Source: Phocaeicola sp. (GTDB lineage: Bacteria; Bacteroidota; Bacteroidia; Bacteroidales; Bacteroidaceae). Taken from it: 55,668 nt of DNA. The translations under genes and the position numbers were made by a program. The stretch is taken from positions 1 through 55,668 of the forward strand of contig JAHHQV010000013.1 in NCBI GenBank assembly GCA_020026175.1, written 5' to 3'. Position 1 is the stretch's first letter; each line of letters opens with the position of its first letter. The notes beneath the pieces were generated by a model. It was not told the origin of the DNA. It saw nothing but the letters and a program-made list of their open reading frames with translations, and did not search any database. Positions 52,879 through 55,668 of the stretch are shown piece by piece.

Positions 52879-54921
52879 TTATTTTACTTCACTTCCTGGC
52901 TTTACTTCTTTTAGTAGAGAAGTAACGGCAAGAGAGCCATCAAAGTTTTCGGCACTCAGAATCATACCTTCACTTACGAGACCGTTCTTGAACTGGCGTG
53001 GAGCAAGGTTTGCAATGAACAATACCTGTTTTCCTACAAGTTCTTCTGGTTTGTAATGCTGTGCTATACCGCTTACTATGGTACGGTTTTCAAGTCCGTC
53101 GGCAATCTTGAATTTCAGCAGTTTCTTCATTTTAGGAACCACTTCACATTCAAGCACTGTTCCGACGCGTATGTCAAGCTTTTCGAAATCTTCGAATGAT
53201 ATAACAGGCTTTATAGGGTTAGCCTTGTAGTTGGCTGCTTCGTTAGCCTTTTTTGTATCAAGAAGTTTCTGAACTTGTGCTTCAATTACGCTATCTTCTA
53301 TCTTTTCGAAAAGAAGTTCGGCTTTGCCAAGCTTGTGTCCTGGCTGCAACATGTCTGTACGTCCAAGATTTTCCCATTCGAACGAATCCATATTCAGCAT
53401 ATTGCGAAGTTTTGCAGAACTGAATGGCAAGAATGGCTCGAATGCTATCGCAAGATTTGCAACAAGCTGAAGTGCTATATTCAGAATTGTAGCAACACGT
53501 CCCATGTCTGTTTTGGCAAGTTTCCAAGGTTCGGTGTCGGCAAGATATTTGTTTCCAATGCGTGCAAGGTTCATAGCCTCTTTCTGTGCATCACGGAATT
53601 TGAATATGTCAAGCAATTTTTCTACTTCAGCTTTAACGTCTGCAAATTCCTTTAATGTTTCGTGGTCGTATTCTGTAAGTTCTCCGGCAGCAGGAACCTT
53701 TCCGTCAAAATATTTTCCTGTAAGAACAAGGGCACGGTTTACGAAGTTTCCATATACAGCAACAAGTTCGTTGTTGTTGCGAGCCTGGAAGTCTTTCCAT
53801 GTAAAGTCATTGTCTTTTGTTTCAGGAGCATTGGCAGTAAGAACATAACGAAGAACATCCTGTTTTCCTGGAAAATCCTTAAGATATTCGTGCAACCATA
53901 CAGCCCAGTTACGTGAGGTAGAGATTTTGTCACCTTCCAGATTCAAGAATTCATTTGAAGGGACATTGTCGGGAAGTATATAGCTGCCTTCGGCTTTTAG
54001 CATAGCAGGGAATACTATGCAATGGAAAACGATGTTGTCTTTTCCGATGAAATGAACTAGACGTGTCTCAGGGTCTTTCCACCATTTTTCCCATGAGTCA
54101 GGAAGAAGCTCTTTTGTATTCGAGATGTATCCTATAGGAGCATCAAACCATACATAGAGTACTTTTCCGTCTGCACCTTCTACCGGAACAGGTATACCCC
54201 AGTCAAGGTCACGGCTTACCGCACGAGGCTGAAGTCCCATATCGAGCCAGCTTTTACACTGACCATATACATTAGGGCGCCATTCCTTATGTCCTTCCAG
54301 AATCCATTGGCGTAGCCATCCTTCGTGTTTGTCAAGTGGGAGATACCAATGCTTTGTTTCTTTCATGACAGGCTTGCTGCCGCTGATGGCACTTTTAGGA
54401 TTGATAAGTTCTGTTGGAGAAAGGGTACTTCCGCATTTTTCACATTGGTCGCCATATGCACCTTCTGCATGACAGCGAGGACATTCGCCTGTTATATATC
54501 TGTCGGCAAGGAAAGTTTTTGCTTCTTCATCATAATATTGTTCTGAAGTCTTTTCGATAAACTCACCTTTGTCGTAAAGCTTACGGAAAAAATCGGATGC
54601 TGTCTGATGATGTGTTTCTGATGAAGTACGGCCATAACAGTCGAATGATATTCCGAATTCCTTGAAAGAATCGCGTATAAGAGTGTGATAACGGTCTACT
54701 ACATCTTGAGGAGTGATACCTTCTTTTTTTGCTCGGATAGTGATAGGTACACCGTGTTCGTCCGAACCTCCAATAAAAAGTACCTCTTCTTTTTTCAGAC
54801 GTAGGTAACGTACGTAGATATCGGCGGGAACATAAACTCCAGCCAAGTGACCGATGTGTACAGGTCCGTTGGCATATGGAAGAGCCGATGTTACGGTTGT
54901 TCTTTTGAAATTCTTTTCCAT
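52879..54921 (-). CDS. metG: Methionyl-tRNA synthetase
   Basis: This 680-aa class I aminoacyl-tRNA synthetase charges tRNA-Met. The N-terminal TSALPYANGPVHIGHLAGVYVPADI holds the HIGH motif. Zinc-knuckle cysteines appear in ECPRCHAEGAYGDQCEKCG near residue 145. The KMSKS loop reads KISTS (GDKISTSRNWAVW). A C-terminal EMAPII/Trbp111-like tRNA-binding domain starts near residue 575 (FEKLDIRVGTVLECEVVPKMKKLLKFKI), so this is the long MetG1-type form. It has its own promoter (54960-54990) and terminator (52817-52849). Confidence 0.97.
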   Translation of the reverse strand: MEKNFKRTTVTSALPYANGPVHIGHLAGVYVPADIYVRYLRLKKEEVLFIGGSDEHGVPITIRAKKEGITPQDVVDRYHTLIRDSFKEFGISFDCYGRTSSETHHQTASDFFRKLYDKGEFIEKTSEQYYDEEAKTFLADRYITGECPRCHAEGAYGDQCEKCGSTLSPTELINPKSAISGSKPVMKETKHWYLPLDKHEGWLRQWILEGHKEWRPNVYGQCKSWLDMGLQPRAVSRDLDWGIPVPVEGADGKVLYVWFDAPIGYISNTKELLPDSWEKWWKDPETRLVHFIGKDNIVFHCIVFPAMLKAEGSYILPDNVPSNEFLNLEGDKISTSRNWAVWLHEYLKDFPGKQDVLRYVLTANAPETKDNDFTWKDFQARNNNELVAVYGNFVNRALVLTGKYFDGKVPAAGELTEYDHETLKEFADVKAEVEKLLDIFKFRDAQKEAMNLARIGNKYLADTEPWKLAKTDMGRVATILNIALQLVANLAIAFEPFLPFSSAKLRNMLNMDSFEWENLGRTDMLQPGHKLGKAELLFEKIEDSVIEAQVQKLLDTKKANEAANYKANPIKPVISFEDFEKLDIRVGTVLECEVVPKMKKLLKFKIADGLENRTIVSGIAQHYKPEELVGKQVLFIANLAPRQFKNGLVSEGMILSAENFDGSLAVTSLLKEVKPGSEVK

Positions 54922-54959
54922 ATTGTAATGTTATATAATGATATATTCTCTAATGGGTA

Positions 54960-54990
54960 CAAAGATACACAAAGTAGGACGTTGAGACAA
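54960..54990 (-). promoter_or_regulatory. Bacteroides-type promoter of metG
   Basis: On the minus strand: TTG (54990-54988), 20-bp spacer, TATCTTTG (54967-54960). Consensus and spacing match. The start would be near 54953, giving a leader of about 30 nt, so no room exists for a T-box or other long riboswitch. Confidence 0.68.
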
Positions 54991-55105
54991 ATGAAATAAA
55001 AGGTTTTAATTTCTTGTGCTTATGTAATATTGTCATTAAATTTGTTTTTGATATTTAATAGAGTCAATTGTTGGAACAAAACAACTTGTAAATATTATAT
55101 TTTGT

Positions 55106-55615
55106 ATGAAATTAAAATTATTTTATTTATCAGCATTGTCATTACTGTATGTTTCTTGTAAAACTTATGATGGTAAATCATTCGAAGCAAAAAGACATGA
55201 AATATTGCCCGAAGAGATTTTGTCTTTGGATAATGACACTTTAATACTGGAGAAAAACGATTCGTATAGTATGGAAGAAAAACGGAAAAATTTGATAGGT
55301 GGAAGTGATGCTGCAATGGGGTATACTTATTCAAGATTGTTGGATAAGAAAATAAGAATTTTCGAAGCAGGTGTACGTGTGCTTTCAACTACAAATCCTA
55401 ATGCTACTTCTGCCGGATATGTGGTCTTTGCAGATGATTCTTCAAAAGTTGAACTGTTTCTGCTAGAGCATGAACAAACTACCATTCTAAACAAAGCAGC
55501 CAATGATGATGGCACTGTAGTATGGAGAATGGAAGGTAGTGACCTTATGCTTGAAAAAAGTAAAGATAAATGGTCTGTCACCAAAGATGATAAATTGATT
55601 TATTCTTCCAAATAG
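55106..55615 (+). CDS. Small putative lipoprotein, unknown function
   Basis: This 169-aa protein has a signal peptide and lipobox Cys18 (LSLLYVSCKTYDG). No family is recognised. It is predicted soluble after the anchor, rich in Asp, Glu and Lys, with ALSLLYVSC, GGSDAAMGYTYSRLLDKKIRIFEAG and VVFADDSSKVELFL as readable pieces. It ends WSVTKDDKLIYSSK. It is divergent from metG and seems to be a single gene; an ATATTTTG just before its ATG is not a full -7 match. A periplasmic or outer-membrane location is inferred from the lipobox only. Confidence 0.7.
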   Translation: MKLKLFYLSALSLLYVSCKTYDGKSFEAKRHEILPEEILSLDNDTLILEKNDSYSMEEKRKNLIGGSDAAMGYTYSRLLDKKIRIFEAGVRVLSTTNPNATSAGYVVFADDSSKVELFLLEHEQTTILNKAANDDGTVVWRMEGSDLMLEKSKDKWSVTKDDKLIYSSK

Positions 55616-55622
55616 TGAACTA

Positions 55623-55645
55623 CCGCTAAACTAAAGATTTAGCGG
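55623..55645. terminator. Hairpin at the window edge
   Basis: A perfect 8-bp stem CCGCTAAA/TTTAGCGG with a 7-nt loop, 8 bp after the lipoprotein stop. There is no T-run in the remaining 23 bases. It may be a terminator or the left end hairpin of an IS200/IS605-like element beyond the window. Confidence 0.4.
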
Positions 55646-55668
55646 CTTCGGAGATACTAATACCTCCT

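Noticed and set aside
1..55668. CRISPR arrays, tRNA or rRNA genes, prophage
   Set aside because: No regularly spaced repeats, no cloverleaf with CCA-type ends and no phage structural genes were seen on reading. tRNAscan-SE and Infernal runs would be needed to exclude small RNAs.

Overview
The window looks like a chromosomal segment of a gut Bacteroidales (Bacteroides, Phocaeicola or Prevotella type). The reasons are a SusC/SusD pair behind an ECF sigma factor and FecR anti-sigma factor, a lysO exporter split into two ORFs, a Ser-type sulfatase, and several promoters that fit the Bacteroides primary-sigma pattern (TTG, about 20 bp, TAnnTTTG). No rRNA, tRNA, phage or CRISPR is visible. All family assignments were made by reading motifs; no database search was run.

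Layout. 1-1.2 kb: the split lysine exporter LysO (+). 1.2-11.7 kb: minus-strand housekeeping genes from at least two promoters. One transcript carries a thioesterase, serine acetyltransferase, Dph6-like ATPase and threonine aldolase. The next carries a THUMP RNA methyltransferase with a basic repeat tail, a DPP IV-like peptidase, purD, a membrane protein, a DedA/YqaA protein and mnmD. 11.8-14.2 kb: a tiny basic ORF (+) and RNase R (-), converging on a strong hairpin terminator. 14.3-23.4 kb (+): an epimerase with an overlapping PAP2-type membrane phosphatase, dusB, a U32 protein, and a SNF2 ATPase with an unrecognised 628-aa partner. 23.4-25.7 kb: a GH84 hexosaminidase directly behind that partner.

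26.0-44.0 kb is the accessory highlight: a polysaccharide utilisation locus, all on +. It encodes an ECF sigma factor, FecR, a SusC-type transducer with an STN domain, SusD, a GH123 (beta-GalNAc), a GH20 (beta-hexosaminidase), a GH95 and a GH29 (alpha-L-fucosidases), and a Ser-type lipoprotein sulfatase. Together these suit a fucosylated, sulfated, GalNAc/GlcNAc-containing host glycan such as mucin O-glycan. Transposase relics (IS1380-like and IS4-like) lie on either side of the GH95-GH29 part, suggesting that the locus was assembled piecewise.

44.0-52.8 kb (-) is a surface-glycan assembly cluster: a Wzx-type flippase, six glycosyltransferase-like proteins and a WbsX/GH99-like protein, mostly overlapping or abutting. 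It holds no recognisable polymerase or initiating transferase. 52.9-54.9 kb is metG (-) with its own promoter and terminator, followed by a small lipoprotein (+).

The most unusual non-coding signals are two palindromic operator-like sites around the methyltransferase promoter (8595-8636), a family of closely related long hairpins at 1169, 11952 and 47100, and a 19-bp perfect inverted repeat upstream of the ECF sigma gene.
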